Shown here in pieces: positions 1 through 13,671 of a stretch of DNA of 64,000 bases. The stretch is from NCBI RefSeq assembly GCF_009870125.1, contig NC_046683.1:186001-250000 (forward strand), written 5' to 3'. The notes under the pieces are model-generated. The model ran no database searches. It was given only the letters and a program-made list of their open reading frames with translations, and was not told where the DNA came from. The position numbers and the translations under genes are program-made. Within the stretch, counting starts at the first letter, position 1. Every line of letters begins with the position of its first letter. Source of the DNA: Drosophila pseudoobscura. Lineage: Eukaryota > Arthropoda > Insecta > Diptera > Drosophilidae.

Positions 1-576
1 TGTACCGACCCCTGCCCTGGCCAAACTCCAATCATGGCCTACAGAGATATTATGTATCGCAGACGATTTTCCAAGTACAATATGACGGAGACCAAGACTA
101 AAACCCAGGCCAAGACCAAGACCATGTCAATGGGCTTGGTGACAATGGCAACGACCGTAGAAGCACAAAGGCATACATATGTACGTATGGGTGGCCAAAC
201 TTGTGTAATAGTTGACAGGTGATCAAAGCGTTTTATTGGATGTCGTGCTATTCCATTTATTATGCATATTATTCGTAGAGCATTGATAATATATGAAAAT
301 TCTTGCTGAGAATCACTGAGGTCACCTTTTGAGTAAGTGACCTGTAGTTTAAGATTTACTTCAAAAATATATCAGTTTATATCTACCAACTAAACAATCA
401 TTTATTATTACAGCTAGAAAAAAATGTACAAATAATTCATTTATATTTCAATCTCGTTTGTGTGATGTCCTTCTATAATGTATTTTTCTCTTACAGCAGT
501 AATTTTTTGTGTTATTTTTTTTTTACTCGAACTGCCATTTATTTTTGTGGTGGCCAATGGAGTAAGGTTTGAGGTG
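1..576. other. Non-coding flank
   Basis: No coding exon or recognised element. The short reading frames have no conserved motif. The last part (478-576) is T-rich and runs into the first repeat copy. Confidence 0.4.
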
Positions 577-1613
577 TTTTTTATACCCGATACTCAAAAT
601 GAGTATTGGGGTATAAATAACTCAGCATCAATAGCCGAGTCGATTGAGCCCAGTCTGTCTGTCCGTCCGTCCGTCTGTCCGTCCCCTTCAGCGCATAGTG
701 CTCAAAGACTATAAGCTAGAGCAACGATGTTTTGGATCCAGACTTCTGTGATATGTCACTGCTACAAAAATATTTCAAAACTTCGCCCCGCCCACTTCCG
801 CCCCCACAAAAGACGAAAATCTGTGGCATCCACATTTTTAAAGATACGAGAAAACCAAAAATCGTAGACAACAACGTAAACCAGAATCGTAGAGAATGAA
901 TCTGCAGACTGCAGAATCTGAATTGGATCGTATTATTATTATAGCCAGCATCAAGAAAACAAGTTCATTTTTTCTCTCCCTGTCTCTCTCTAACACACAC
1001 GTAGCATAGGCGGCTTTGCTTAGAGTAAAACATTAGCGCCTAGATCTCAGAGACTATAGAGCAACCAAATTTGGTATCCACTCTCCTAAGATATCGGACC
1101 GAGACGAGTTTGTTTCAAAATTTCGCCACACCCCCTTCCGCCCCCGCAAAGGACGAAAATCTGGGGATATTCACAAATCTCAGAGACTATTAATGCTAGA
1201 GTAAGCAAATTTGATATCCGCACTTCTGTTAAATCTCACTATAAAACATATATCTCAAAATTTCGCCTCACCCCCTTCCGCCCCCACAAAGGACGAAAAT
1301 TTGTGGCATCCACAATTTTGAAGATACGAGAAAACTAAAAACGCAGAATCATAGATAATGATCATATCTATCAGGTTGCTGAATCTGGATCAGATCAGAT
1401 AATTTTTATTGCCAAAAGGAACAAATCAATTTGCAGTGGCTACGCAGCGCCCGACGTCAGGCTCAGACTGATTTTCTGTCTCTCTCGCACGCCCTCTTTG
1501 TCGTGTCGTTCAATATTAGCGGCATCTGCCGGAGGAGAGCCATACTGACTTAGTATCGGGTATAAATGTAGAGTTGCGGTGTCCGCAGCAACTCACAACG
1601 TTCCCCCTCGTTT
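577..1613 (+). mobile_element. DINE-1/Helentron-type element, copy A (near full length)
   Basis: Starts with a hairpin of tacccgatactca and tgagtattggggta arms. A GTCY tract (gtctgtctgtccgtccgtcc, from about 655) follows, then repeated blocks containing agagctagagcaacc-like and cccccttccgcccc-like words. It closes with agtatcgggtata, a stem-loop with gagttgc/gcaactc arms, and the 3' end acgttccccctcg. This order (terminal hairpin, GTCY microsatellite, 3' stem-loop, no open frame) is the known structure of non-autonomous DINE-1 Helentrons. It is about 1035 bp and non-coding. Copies of this family elsewhere in the window are described relative to this one. Confidence 0.85.
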
Positions 1614-2557
1614 TTACTTGATACTGCTGATTGTTTATGGTTGTACCAAGAGTCATATGGCGCATAAAATTAATAATAACAATAAATGCGGCAGGTGAAG
1701 GAAGAAGTTGCATTTTAACTGTAGTCCGTGTATCCTTTGAATACTTTTACTTATTAGTCTTAATAGTCTACTTTTCTTTTTTTTTTTTGAGTATAAATTG
1801 ATTTTTTAAATAGTCTAGATTAGTTTACAAAAGTCTGCTTTTTTTTTATTATAAATTGATTTTTTTAATAGTTTATTAAGTATCTATCGGTAGTTGTCTC
1901 CCTTTCTATTTTCTCTGCTCTTTCTTCATCTCCGGTAATATCAAGCATATGCCATGGTGAACACTTTACTCTCTCTTTCTCTATGAACTATAAAGCTGGG
2001 CGCTGAACTCGGTTCAGTTTGCACTTGATTCCTTATGCTCTCACTTCTATCTCCCCCCTCTCTGTCGCTCTCTCTATCTCAATATCTTTTCATTCCCCTT
2101 CTCCGTTGGCAAAAGTGTGTCTCTGTTTCAGTTTCAGTGTTTTTCTTCGTCTATGTCTAAATGCTGGCGCCGGCGTTCGGTGAAGTGTCTGGAAGCTGGA
2201 GCCCCATGGCTGCAAAATGGGATTGGGATTGGACGGTAGGTGGGTGGCAGTGAATGACCCAGTCAATCATCCGTTCCCAGGACACTTCAACACTTCCCTC
2301 TAAATCCACCAGCACTCCCACTTGGGGACACCCCTTACTTGTTCCGTTTTTGTAACTTTCGAAATTGTCTATTAATTTTCATATCGGAAGCATTTCTCAA
2401 TAATTATGTCGTGACTGGGCCCCTCAACAATCAAGCCTACTTAATTCCCTTTTTTCGTATTTCCTTGCCAAATCTCCTTTACCTTTGTCTGTCTTTTATA
2501 TTTGGCCTGTGAGGGCTCGTCTCTTTTACACACAAAAAATTCAGTAACTATGCTATG

Positions 2558-2672
2558 TCTTCTAGATTGCAGAATCTGAACCAGATCTTATTATTACAGC
2601 CTGAATCAAGAAAACCATTTAAATTTATCCTGCTCTGTCTCTCTCTAACACACACGTTTCATGGTCTTTCTT
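2558..2672 (+). mobile_element. DINE-1-type fragment
   Basis: Matches the interior of copy A at 905-1005: gcagaatctgaaccagat, ttattacagcc, aatcaagaaaac and tctctctaacacacacg. Ends are lost. Confidence 0.6.
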
Positions 2673-5600
2673 TCTGTCATCGCGCCATTTTCTATATTTT
2701 TTGTTGATAAGCATAAGCTACACACATTTCATTGGAAATTCAATGAATTTCTTCCTTTTTCAACATTCAACCGTCTCTGCCGACCACTGACCATTTTCTC
2801 CAAATATTAAGCTGAGATCTTTTCATCTCCGCGAATTTCCATTGCGGAAACTTTCACTAAATGGTGGAGTAATCTTCAGTCAATATCTGGCTCATTAGCT
2901 TATTTAACAAAACTCCCTTGCATTACCACACAATTTTCAACCCGCTCCTACATACCTTTTACCTCTCGCCCTGACAACCTGCCCTGTGGGCTATTCTCTA
3001 ATCAACAATTTTATTTGCCTCTCTCTTTCTCTCGCTAATGCAAAACTTATTATCAGCTTTTGCTGCCTTACGTGACGAGTCCCAAGCACACACCTGCAAC
3101 ACACCGTCACTAGCCTGCAACCCACCGCACTCCATCCACAATGCGGTGGGTTGCATTCCTCCTCAGGCTGTCGGTGGCACTCGCCCAAAACTCACCACAA
3201 AATTTTTGTCGGCTTAGGGCAGACTCCAAGCCTGGTCCGGGGACTCCGCCTCAACCACCTCCATCTTGTTCTTCATCCCTTTCGCAGTATGAGGCTCAGT
3301 CATGTGCAGTGTGCGGACTAATTAAGACAGGGTCGGTGCACTAACTAACAATGGCTTTAAGTCAGTAAAAAAAATATGGCGCTCTACAGACCCAGAGTGA
3401 ACAAAGCCAAAGCAGACCCAGACTCGGAGCCGAAGAGAGCCCCAAAAATGGAAGAAGAATACGGAGCAAAGCCAACTGGAATGGTCGATTTCTCTGGAGG
3501 GTTCTCTACCAGCCTCTACCATAGCCTTCCTCACGTAGCGAATAATAAATATTTTTGTTGATGCGATGATAAGCCAGAGGCGAGGGACCCTGAGCGGGTT
3601 GCGCAGGTGGTTACAGGCTGAGGGCGTGAACAACACTGATTTAATGCGATTAGATAAAATGAGATTTTCCATTTAGCTGTGTTTTTCACACCCGCTACTC
3701 GTGGAGCATAATTTTATATTGTATTTCTGCAGAGGCTTTTACACAGCCCCAAAATCCTTATATATGTACACATAAATGTATATATTAAGGTGTAAATTTA
3801 CAGATGATTTACAGGGAATTTGTAGACTTTTGTGATGAGCCACTTAAAAAAACACTGTAATGTCATCAATTTTAAAGCTTGCGACTCATATATGTCGTAC
3901 ATACATACATACATATTCGTACGAACAAGCGTACATATTGTATATATGTACATATATGTAAATGTGTACATGTATATGCAGTGCCGTACTTATGTTTTGC
4001 CACAGAAAGAAATTTGCAGTTTACTGCTGTTTTAACAGGTTTTAAATCGCGAATTTCAAAAGAAAAATAATTTTATCCGATAAATTAAAAAATTTCTATA
4101 AGATTGGCGAATTTTTATAAGCGTGACATTATTGCATTATTTTTTCAACATTTTTAAACAAAAAATGGTATAAAATTTGTTGTACAAAAGTGTTGGCACA
4201 TTAATTTTCTTATAAGCTATGTTCTTTTAATTTCCTCGATTTTGACATTTTTTTTAGAAATTTGCCCTTGAGTTGACCGTTGGTTGTTGGTGGGTAGAAG
4301 TCGCTTCACGATTAGAAACATCGTTTAACGTATTAAAGAAGCAGCGAAATTGCTGTAAGCATCCGTGAATGCAGGGACATCGTTAAAAAAAGTGAAAGTT
4401 AACCAAAAAATATATATGTATATATATATTTTGTAAATAAGGAAATCAGGAGATCTACGATTTAAGTAAATATATCCATTTGTTAGTAACTATTTTATTT
4501 GTATTTCTTAATTCATGTATATTTTATATTTATTCATTTATTACTCATGTTTTCCGACTTATTTGATGTCTTGACTACCATTTTCCGTTCTGTTATAACC
4601 CATGTCCTTCGATATCTTTGCAATTTTTCTCTCGTTGCGGAGACTGCAGTAAAAAAAGGTTCTATATAATGGACAAATGAGATGTCTGATTACCGGGTAT
4701 AATAAAAGCTGCTTATAGTACCTACATATATGGACATATGTATCTGATATAATTTGTGTTTTTGACTGTTTTTCTGTGACTCCTCTTGATGCCGGCGCCA
4801 AAAACTTGGCAGCTGTGACAGCCGCCGAAAGCTCCGTAGCAGAGAGCATTTCTGACGCAGCAAAAAGCTTTGTGGTGAAAAAGCGAACGAACTCAGAGAA
4901 GAGAGAACTATTTTGAGAAAAAAAGGAGAGAGTGGCTGAATGGCGGGCTGGTTGGCTGGGGCTAGCGTGGGAGCTAATGTCGAATTACTTGCGTTCCGAG
5001 TCCGAGCCGTGTAATTTTATAACTCTGTACTGGATATCTTTAGGCAGCTGCCTTTTCATGTCAGGCTCACGCACGGACGAACATGCACGAGCATGCTCGC
5101 ACACATACATACAAACACTCACACACCCACTGAGCTAGGCGGCAGGCAGCAATATATTGATGCGTATACGACACGTTGTCCATGCCAACAGTTCTCCTCT
5201 CGGAGAGTGGGTGCCCGACACAGGTGCTCGTAAATGAATAAAAATAAAAATGGAATGGAAATAAATTGCATTACATAATTTAAAAAAAGTTTAACCCGGA
5301 GAGAGGGAAAAAAGGGGGTTAATTGGATTAGAGTTAAAGAATGTCCCTTAATTAAATGCTTTGAAATGCTACCATGCCACACTTCTGGCTGTGACTCCCA
5401 CTCTGGCTCCGGCTATAGCTATGGCTCGGACGTTGGCTCTGGATTTGCCAATGGTTGGTGCTGACCGCAGAGAATGGTTAAAGGCTTTTCCAGGGGGGGC
5501 GAAAATATAACTGTCAGAGAATTTTCACGGGTCGTTCGCCTGGACCGCCTGGACCGCAGCTGAAGAGAAGCATATATTATTTATTTGCATTGCCCAGATT

Positions 5601-7599
5601 CCCCAAAAAATTAAAATTTAAATGCATACTACCATATGAATTCCCAGACTTTTCCGGTTAGTTAGCGCTCAGATGCCTCGGTCAGTGGCTATCCCACTGA
5701 TTCGATTTCGGAGGCCGTTAGCGGACGTTCGACGTTCCCTTAGGTCGATGAACAATTTCATAGCATTGACATTGTGGAGCCACCTACCATCTGGCATTCC
5801 ACCCACTTCTGACGGTTTCTAGGGTGATCGGAGGACTGGAGGCTGAGCCATAAATGTGGGGAAGGACTGTGCAACATTATGCCACTAAAATATTCCACGG
5901 GTTTTTTTTTATATATACTATTTAACCTATGTACGAGTATATCTGTGTTGGTTTAGTTGCTGTTTCCGTCCTACACGCACGAGTATATTCCTCCCAAAAA
6001 ACCTCACTCCGCCTTCTGGCTGCTGCGATAATGATTGCCTTCTGCAGAAAGCTCGCTCCAGCAGAAAGGAACAAGCTCCCCGGCCATGCGGCGGCTCAGA
6101 GGAGCAACGATGACTGCGAACTGAGGACTCTCCCAGCTCTCGTCTCTCGGTTAAACTTCGTCCTCGTCGGCGTCGTATCAACAAGGACATTCGACATACT
6201 GTTGATTGCGCTCCGAAGCTATTCAGTCTATTTTCAGACCGTGTGACGTACAGAACGGAACGTTAAACGGAACAGGAAGCCGAGCCCAAAGACCGAGCCT
6301 TGAGTCCGGAGTTTCGTCAATGGTTCCGCCCACTCAAAGCTGGTGCCACCTTCCACACGCTCTCACCAACTTACTGTAGTTCTTATTTTTGATTTTTTTT
6401 TTGTTGTAACAAATGTAAAAAACCTAAATGAAAATTCATATTTGACAAGGAAACAACAACGGAGCAACAAACAATTGCGGTTGAGCTGGAATGTAAGATA
6501 GTCCTGTTGTTCTTTTAATGGTATTTTGTTTTGGTGCTAAGAAAAAAAGTGCAAGCCGAAAAAATGGGGAAATGATAAGGCCACACACACAAGCCGATAT
6601 TCTCAAAGAGGCGTAAGAAAAATTTTGGAAAGGTGCAAAGACACAAAAAATAAACATGATATCCTTCCTTCCATATTTGCCCAAAGTATACATATGTTAA
6701 TACCTTAAAAGAAAAGTCTAGGTATTTGCGAGTTGAGTTGTAAATTCGAACTAACTTTTATTATTAAAATCAGAGCCTTATATGTGATTGACAATGAAGC
6801 ATGAGATACAATTTCATATGCTATTATTATCATTAGACTCACGCAAAGGATACATTTTTACTGCGGGTGGCAATTTGAGTGCATGCTTACATTAGTGTTA
6901 TTTTAGGACTGCATTGGTTAAGTTTTTTCCCCAGTTGTGTTTTGTTGTCGTATATTTCAATGGGTTACAGATCTCTCATTATACCCGAGCATGTCTACTT
7001 TATGTGATTTCTTTAGAGATCGGTTTTTTGGTTACATGTGTGAAAGTGTACAATAATATGTTCATGTTTGAACAATATATGTTGAATGGAATTTGGCCGG
7101 AGATAAAAGGAGCGGGGAATAAATGTGTGTTGGTTAGATGTTAGACGCTGCGTAAAAGACTGCCCAAGCAACCCATAAATGGATATCTGAGAGCTCCGTA
7201 CACACACAAGAACACACGTATATGAAATATGTATGCATATGTTCAAACCACAGGAAACGAAAAGTCGGGGAGTCGCGGTACCTGAGCCGTCGCACTGTAA
7301 GAACCAGTATTAAGATTTAATATATACAGATTCATATATAAGTATATTTAATCTTATGATCTATGTGTGTAACTGATACAATATATTCCTGCACTCCGTA
7401 TATTCTCTTTCCAGCTAATGAAAAATACTATAGCTGTTTCTATGCCACACTGTCTGCTACATATGTACCTCTGTCTCTCTTTACTCTCTACAACCTGGCG
7501 GCAGAGAGAAAGAGAGGGAGCAAGAGAGAAGTGTCAGTCGTGGGAAACTGTTTTCTTCATTCTGGCTCGAATCAGATCCTACAAATTTTTTTGAAAACG

Positions 7600-7690
7600 T
7601 AATGTCTCTCCGTCCGTCCGTTTGCCTGTCCGTCCTGATTGTCGCCTAATACTCAGTGACTAAACAAGCTGAAGTAACCGGATTTTCTGT
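7600..7690 (+). mobile_element. Decayed DINE-1-type fragment (GTCY tract)
   Basis: tctccgtccgtccgtttgcctgtccgtcc followed by gcctaatactcagtgactaaa resembles the GTCY tract and following block of copy A (gcgcatagtgctcaaagact). Heavily mutated. Confidence 0.45.
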
Positions 7691-9191
7691 GCAGACTCCT
7701 GGAAGTTTTTAATTCTAGGCTCTACTGAGACGGAAGATTTTAAACTCAAATTGTAGATAGTGAACGATAGTAAAACACGTAGGCATCCTATTTCCCTCTC
7801 GGCCCACCTCGTTAGATGATAAAATATTCTATTTTGGCTGTTTTTGTTCTTGGCTGCGTGTTTTTTGTTTGTTTGGCCAGCCGATTTTTCTGGATTCCCC
7901 ACTTTCTCTTCCTTCCACAGATTTTAAATTTTTTGACCTAATTCTTGTTTTCCTGCTTTTCCTGATTATTCCTCATCCTAGTCGCTTTTTTTGTTTCCAC
8001 TTTTTGCTGCTCCTGATTCCCATGGTCAGCTTCCGTATCGACACACTTCTTCTTCTGCTTCATGACATAAGCTATGTTACTACAACTAGCTACAACTTCT
8101 TGTTCTTTGCTTTTTTATTGCTTCTTTCTCCTACTTTTGCTTTACTTTGGCTTCTTTTTCTTATAGTCCTACGACACTACCATTAACCCCTCCAGTCCAA
8201 GAGCAAGAGTTTAGTTTGGATTTTTATTCGATCTGGTTTAGTGCAGCTGGAGAAATTATTTATTGTTGTACTAGGCCTTGATTTAAGTTGACAAAGCTGT
8301 GCGTGTTGGGAAATATCTCTCATCTCTCATGCTATCGCGGTCTTTCAGATAAGAGAGGTAGTTACGACCATTATGCACTGCATTAATTAATTCCAACTGC
8401 TTCTTTTTTTTGCTTTTACGCTTTGACGCGCCGGTCGATCCTAGAGATTCATTTTCTCCCACTCACGCTACTAATTTGCTTCTCCGCTGCTTCGGCTAAT
8501 CCCTCCTCCATCACATCTGCACATTTTGTTACCCTATTCGCTCTTTATTTCCTTATTGCAGTTGGCATGCTCTGCTGTTCGCGTGCCCTACGAAATTGAA
8601 TGAAAACAATTAAATCAAAATAAAAGAGGTTATGTAAATCTCGCTCACGTGTGAATTTTCTCCTCTCACTCTTTCTAGGCATGTGTGTGCTCGTGTGCGT
8701 TATTACGGTTATTTTCCTTTCCTTTTGCTTTCCCTCTACCAATAAAAAGGTAACTTTGAGTACTAATTTCTAGCACTACTTGCTTTTGTTTCTTTAATTT
8801 GCATAGCTTACCCAAAATATGTATTAGTCGGAGTGAGACAATGATAGTAGAAAAGGGGAAAATTATATAACGAAAACTTGTAGCGTTTGGACACTTGTAA
8901 GAAATATGCATCTCATTTTGTGGTGACAAATGGAAGCGTGAAGCAGACCACAAAAGGAACAGGACCTGTGCAACCTTTGCATGAACTTTGTGTGGTTAAT
9001 TCCAATGTAAGTGCTGTATCGGCTACATTTTATGAATTGCTGTTCTGTATAAAGAAAAAGTTCAGAGCAAGTTTAATTATTTAAATGATCATTATTTATT
9101 TATCAGCATCTAAAGCATTTGACGGTTACAATCGGCTGATTCGTCTGGCATTTTCTGTATCAGTGCCCATTCTTGTACCTGGTACTTGAAG

Positions 9192-9600
9192 AGTATACAG
9201 GTGTATTCGATTTGTGGGGAAAATGGATGCGTGTAACGACCAGACGGAAGCGTTTCCTACACCAAAATTGATCAGCTACAATAGCCGAGTCGATATAGCC
9301 ATTGCTGTCTGTCCGTCCGCCTTGTTTGACACCTAGTTCTCAGAGACTATAAGAGCTAGACCAACCAAAAAAGTGTATTTCAAATTTTCGCTACGCCCCC
9401 TTCCGCACTCACAAAGGATGAAAATCATTGATATCCACAATTTCAAAAATACGAGAAAACTAAAAACGTAGAACTATAGAGAATGACCATATCTACCATA
9501 TCAGATGAGATCTGATTTACAGTGGCTACGAAACGCCTTCCACGTGCTTAGCCATCCTCTGTGTCTCTCGTTCTCACTTACACTATCATCGAGCAGTGTG
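9192..9600 (+). mobile_element. DINE-1-type copy B, degenerate
   Basis: Contains aaaatggatgcgtgtaacg, atagccgagtcgat, ctgtctgtccgtccg, cagagactataagagctaga and gtggctacgaaacgcc in the family order. The 3' stem-loop is missing. Confidence 0.7.
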
Positions 9601-10043
9601 CGCCCTCTAATGTCACAATGGTCTATCATTGTTTACTCGACGCAATCTTTTCAAGAAGCACAACGATACCATTGACTCGGCGCTATTTTGTGCACTGTGA
9701 CTGGGGATCCACATGTACATGGTTAATCATGGCAAAATTTTCACTGTCAATAATGGCTGTTTTTTGTTGTTGGTAGTGGTGATAATTCACAAGATAGGCA
9801 GACCAGGGTTGAAATATGTATTCGAAAATTTGTACAAACGCAACTGAAAGGCAACCATAACTCAACTTTTTTCCTATAGATTTTCATATGAAAAAAAGTC
9901 AGTTTTGATCAAAACTTAATACTCAACCGTAGTGTAAATTACTTATTAGAGACTAGGAGTAGCAATCAAAACTATGAGTCAATCACAATTCAATCTCACA
10001 CACATAATCAATCACAATAGGCGAGCATAAATAATACAAATAA

Positions 10044-10845
10044 AACGAGGGGGAACGTTGTGAGTTGCTGCGGACACCGCAACTCTACATTTATATCAGA
10101 TACTTTTGAGATATACGTTGTATAGTGAGGAAGGTCCGTCTGTCCGTCCCCTTCAGCGCCTAATGCTCAAAGACTATAAGAGCTAGAGCAACGATGTTTT
10201 GGATCCAGACTTCTGTGATATGTCACTGCTCCAAAAATATTTCAAAATTTTGCCCCGCCCACTTCCGCTCCCACAAAGGGCGAAAATCTGTGGCATCCAC
10301 AATTTCGACGATACGAGAAAACTAAAAACGCAGAATCGTAGAAGATGACTATATCTTCTAGAGTGCAAAATCTGAACCAGATCGTATAATTATTACAGCC
10401 AGAATCACGAAAACAATTTCACTCTTTCTCGCTCTGTCTCACTCTAACACACAGGTTTCATGGTCGGTTTTACCAATTGCAAAATATGAGTTCAAGGATC
10501 TCAGAACCTATAAAAGCCAGAGCAACCAAATTTGGTATCCACACTCCTGTGATATCGGACCTTGACCGTTTCCTGTCCAAATTTCGCCACACCCCCTTCC
10601 GCCCCCGCAAAGGACGAAAATCTGAGGCAACCACAAATCTCAGAGACTATTAAGGCTAGAGTAACCAAATTTGGTACACACACTCCTTTAAGATGTCACT
10701 ATAAAACGTATATCTCAGAATTTCGCCCCACCCCCATCCGCCCCCACAAAAGACGAAAATCTGTTGCATCCACAATATTGCAGATTTGAGAAAACTAAAA
10801 ACGCAGAATCATAGATAATGACCATATCGATTAGATTGCTGTACG
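10044..10845. mobile_element. Fold-back DINE-1-type copy C
   Basis: Begins at the left with an inverted family 3' end (cgagggggaacgttgtgag, 10045-10063, then the stem-loop and a mutated tatacccgatac). It passes through a minus-oriented fragment (gagatatacgttgtatagtg, 10108-10127). It then switches to plus orientation at the GTCY tract (about 10134) and runs to about 10845, where the plus-strand 3' end is missing. Confidence 0.75.
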
Positions 10846-12073
10846 TTCGTGCAGAGTTCTTCCATTTCGCATCGTATTCTGTGGATATGCCTAATTGCAG
10901 TGTTTCTAAGTTTTTTTTATTGTTTTGTCAGCTCCCAATCTCATATTCATACAAGTTGCCCTTTATGGCTGGCCGCCTATTCAATATATTAACTAATTTA
11001 CTTATGCCAAGTTTGATCGAGTTTGTCTCGCCCAATTTTCGCTCTCTCTTTTAGTAAGCAATTAAAACGATAAAGTTCGATAAAGGGGAGGGTGTTACGA
11101 AAGTAACGTTAAGTTAAGTTCTGTAGCCGCTCTCAGTTCCAAAGTTTCTCTGGCTTCCCCTGCTTCTTCAAACAAAAATAGCATTGGAACTCGTCGGAGA
11201 AAAATATACCATTGCTTTTCTCCTGCCTACCCTTCCGAATAACCCCGCCCTCACTAATGAAATACTTAATGTCCCACCACACGTCTTACGTATTTAGAAA
11301 CTTGTTCACTAGTCGTTTGGCAATTATTCACTTCAACGTCAGCGCCGATGGCTAGAGTATATAATTCACTATTAGAAATATGTCTATATAAATCGGAAAT
11401 CGCAAAATGCCCCCGGGCAGCGATAGCATACCAGCCATAACTTACACTGAGAACAAGACTGAGAACTGCGGCGTCTTAAAGTATGCTCAATTTTCTTTCC
11501 TTTCAATTTCCGATCCTGACAGATACAGACATGGACATGGACATTGACTTTGACACGAAAATGGACACAGACAGACACCTTAAGCAGTTAGTACAAACAA
11601 CTTCCGACAACTGCAGGGATGCTGGGAAATGGATGCGGCAAGAATGTGGACGTGGTGAAAGGACAGGACAGGTCAGGGCGATGGTGAGTCTGGGGACCCT
11701 GCTAGTTAGCAGTTGCATCACCGACAACCTGGCCTGCTATCCTCCAAGCCCATCCCCGTCTTCCATTCCTCGGTGTGCATGATGCTTCCCAGCAACTTTT
11801 GACCTTTTTTGATGCGATTGCTTCGTCCGGTCCGGTCCGGAGCTGATTCTAGGGCTTTCGTTCAGTAAATGCCGACCAAATTTATTCCAGATTTATTTTC
11901 TGGCGATGCGGAAGCAATTTTCGCTCCACTTAATTAGACTAATACGCAATAGGGGCTAGTGCCACAGCCTTATATTTTTATAGGCATATCTTCTAAAACA
12001 GTTTTTCTATAGTTTTCAGCACTTCTGTCGGTTTTTCCTGTTTTGGAATAGAAAATAGAAAATGGAAAAGGAA
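10846..12073. other. Non-coding region between repeat copies
   Basis: No exon recognised. A run of atggacatggacat-type 6-bp repeats lies at 11530-11560. It contains a long plus-strand open stretch (11483-11779) of low-complexity Asp/Met composition that looks like chance. Confidence 0.35.
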
Positions 12074-12405
12074 ATGAGTATTTGGGTATATTAGATTTGT
12101 GGTGAAAATGAATGTGTGTAACGTCCAAAAGGAAGCGTTTTCGACCCCATAAAGTATATATATTCTTGATCAGCATCAATAGACGAGTCGATTGATCCAT
12201 GTCTGTCCGTTTTTAGACCAACGACATTTTGTATCCAGACTTCTGTAATATGTCACTGTTACAAGTGTATTTCAAAACATCGCCCCGCCTCCTTCCGCCC
12301 CCACAAAGGGCGAAAATCTGTGGCATCCACAATTTTAAATATACGAGAAAACAAAAAACGCAGAATCGTAGAAAATGGCCATATCTTATAGACTGCAGCT
12401 TTGTG
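12074..12405 (+). mobile_element. DINE-1-type copy D, 5' half
   Basis: Has gagtatttgggtatattag, gtgtaacgtccaaaaggaag, gatcagcatcaatagacgag, a short GTCY tract and cgcagaatcgtagaaaatg in the family order. Truncated at the right, about 12402. Confidence 0.75.
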
Positions 12406-13518
12406 ACAGCTTCGTGTTCTTGCCTCTGTTTATAGTCGTGTCTATGTCGTCATCGTTTTCTGTCCATACTTGTACCGAAGATGGAGCTATAGTTGAACTA
12501 AAACTGAGAGCTGGGAATTTCGTCAGAAGTTCCGGTCTCTGTGACATTTCTTTGCTTCCGACAGGGCCACCAAATTAGTCTGCAATTCGTAAAACGGCAA
12601 ACCGAAGTCTTGGGGTCTAAGTATGGCTGGGACCTTTTATGTGGCAATAAATTATGATTGCTGCCACCCACGTGGGGGAATTGAGAGAAGTAGCTGTAGG
12701 CCTTCGTTATGTGAATCTCTGTCTTCGCCCTTCATCAGCAATCCAAAGTCAATTAATGACTCACGCAATTTGCTTGTCAGGTGGCAACAAGGAATTAAAA
12801 AAGTTTTCTTCTTTTCCTTTACGGAAGCAGGTGCTGGAGACGGGAAGTAAAAAAGGAAAAAAATTGACTGGGAAATTATTAAAATTTTAATTACGCATGT
12901 ACATATATAGAGGGAAATTCTAGAGAGTATCGCTGCCATTGTCGTCCTCTCTATCGTTGGGTCACCATAAAAGGTAGACAAAATACGACGTCCCCGCTCA
13001 AGACGAATGCCAAATACTTTCAAGGATTCTTCACGACTCGCTTCTTTCCACCCGATCTGAGATGTGGTTGAGTTGATGGATAGACTCCCTCCGCTCAGGA
13101 TGGGAGCTCTGTATGGTTCTTTAGTCCATTGTGCCTAGTACCTGGGCTGCTAGTGCTATTTTGTTGTCGTTGTAGTTCTTCTTTGCCTTGATTTCGGTGA
13201 TGTGGGATGGGTGGTTGCACGGGTGGTCGCGAAGGCATGTGGACGACAAGTGGACGCGTCGACGTGCTTAAATATCAAAGTACCTTTGGCTATTTATCAT
13301 GGGTATGAGGCTTGAGGACCACAGGGCGAGGGTAACTCTGACCGTGGCAAGTGATGATGCTGCTGGTGCAGCACACAGTCTCTGTGTGGCTGTGTAGCTG
13401 CAGCATGATAAATGACGTCTTGCCTTGAAAATGTACAGCAGTGCCTCGTTTGGGCTACTGACGATGGCGATGATGGGAATGATGGAGATTTTTAATCTGG
13501 TGCCACTTGTATTTGCAG
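12406..13518. other. Non-coding region immediately upstream of the Frq1 start-codon exon
   Basis: No coding exon recognised. 13040-13500 is relatively GC-rich and may hold regulatory or upstream 5' UTR sequence of Frq1. Confidence 0.35.
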
Positions 13519-13671
13519 ATCGAGCTGAGGCCAAATCAGGATAAGACACGTGTTTCCAATCACCTGCCAACGCTACTACCGCCACCGCGAGCCTGACACC
13601 AAGGCTGACATAGGAGCATACCCAGAGGGCAGCAGGCCAAGAGAAGATAACCAGCTGGAGGAAACTGTAAG
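13519..13671 (+). other. Probable Frq1 5' UTR part of the first coding exon
   Basis: A good 3' splice site (cttgtatttgcag) ends at 13518 and no in-frame alternative start precedes the ATG at 13672. The start codon context (gtaagATGG) has A at -2 and G at +4. The inference is that the exon holding the start codon begins at 13519 and that the transcription start lies further upstream in the 1-13.5 kb region. RNA data would be needed to confirm this. Confidence 0.4.

Larger units (their letters stand above)
1614..9190. other. Non-coding region upstream of Frq1
   Basis: Long non-coding stretch with T/C-rich tracts (7905-8165), tetranucleotide tgtacatatgta-type repeats (3900-3970, 7200-7240), and repeat fragments at 2558 and about 7600. 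No exon with convincing coding bias found. An initiator-like word (attcagtct, about 6220-6228) lies in a GC-richer island (6000-6300) and could mark a promoter, but I cannot support it further. Confidence 0.4.
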
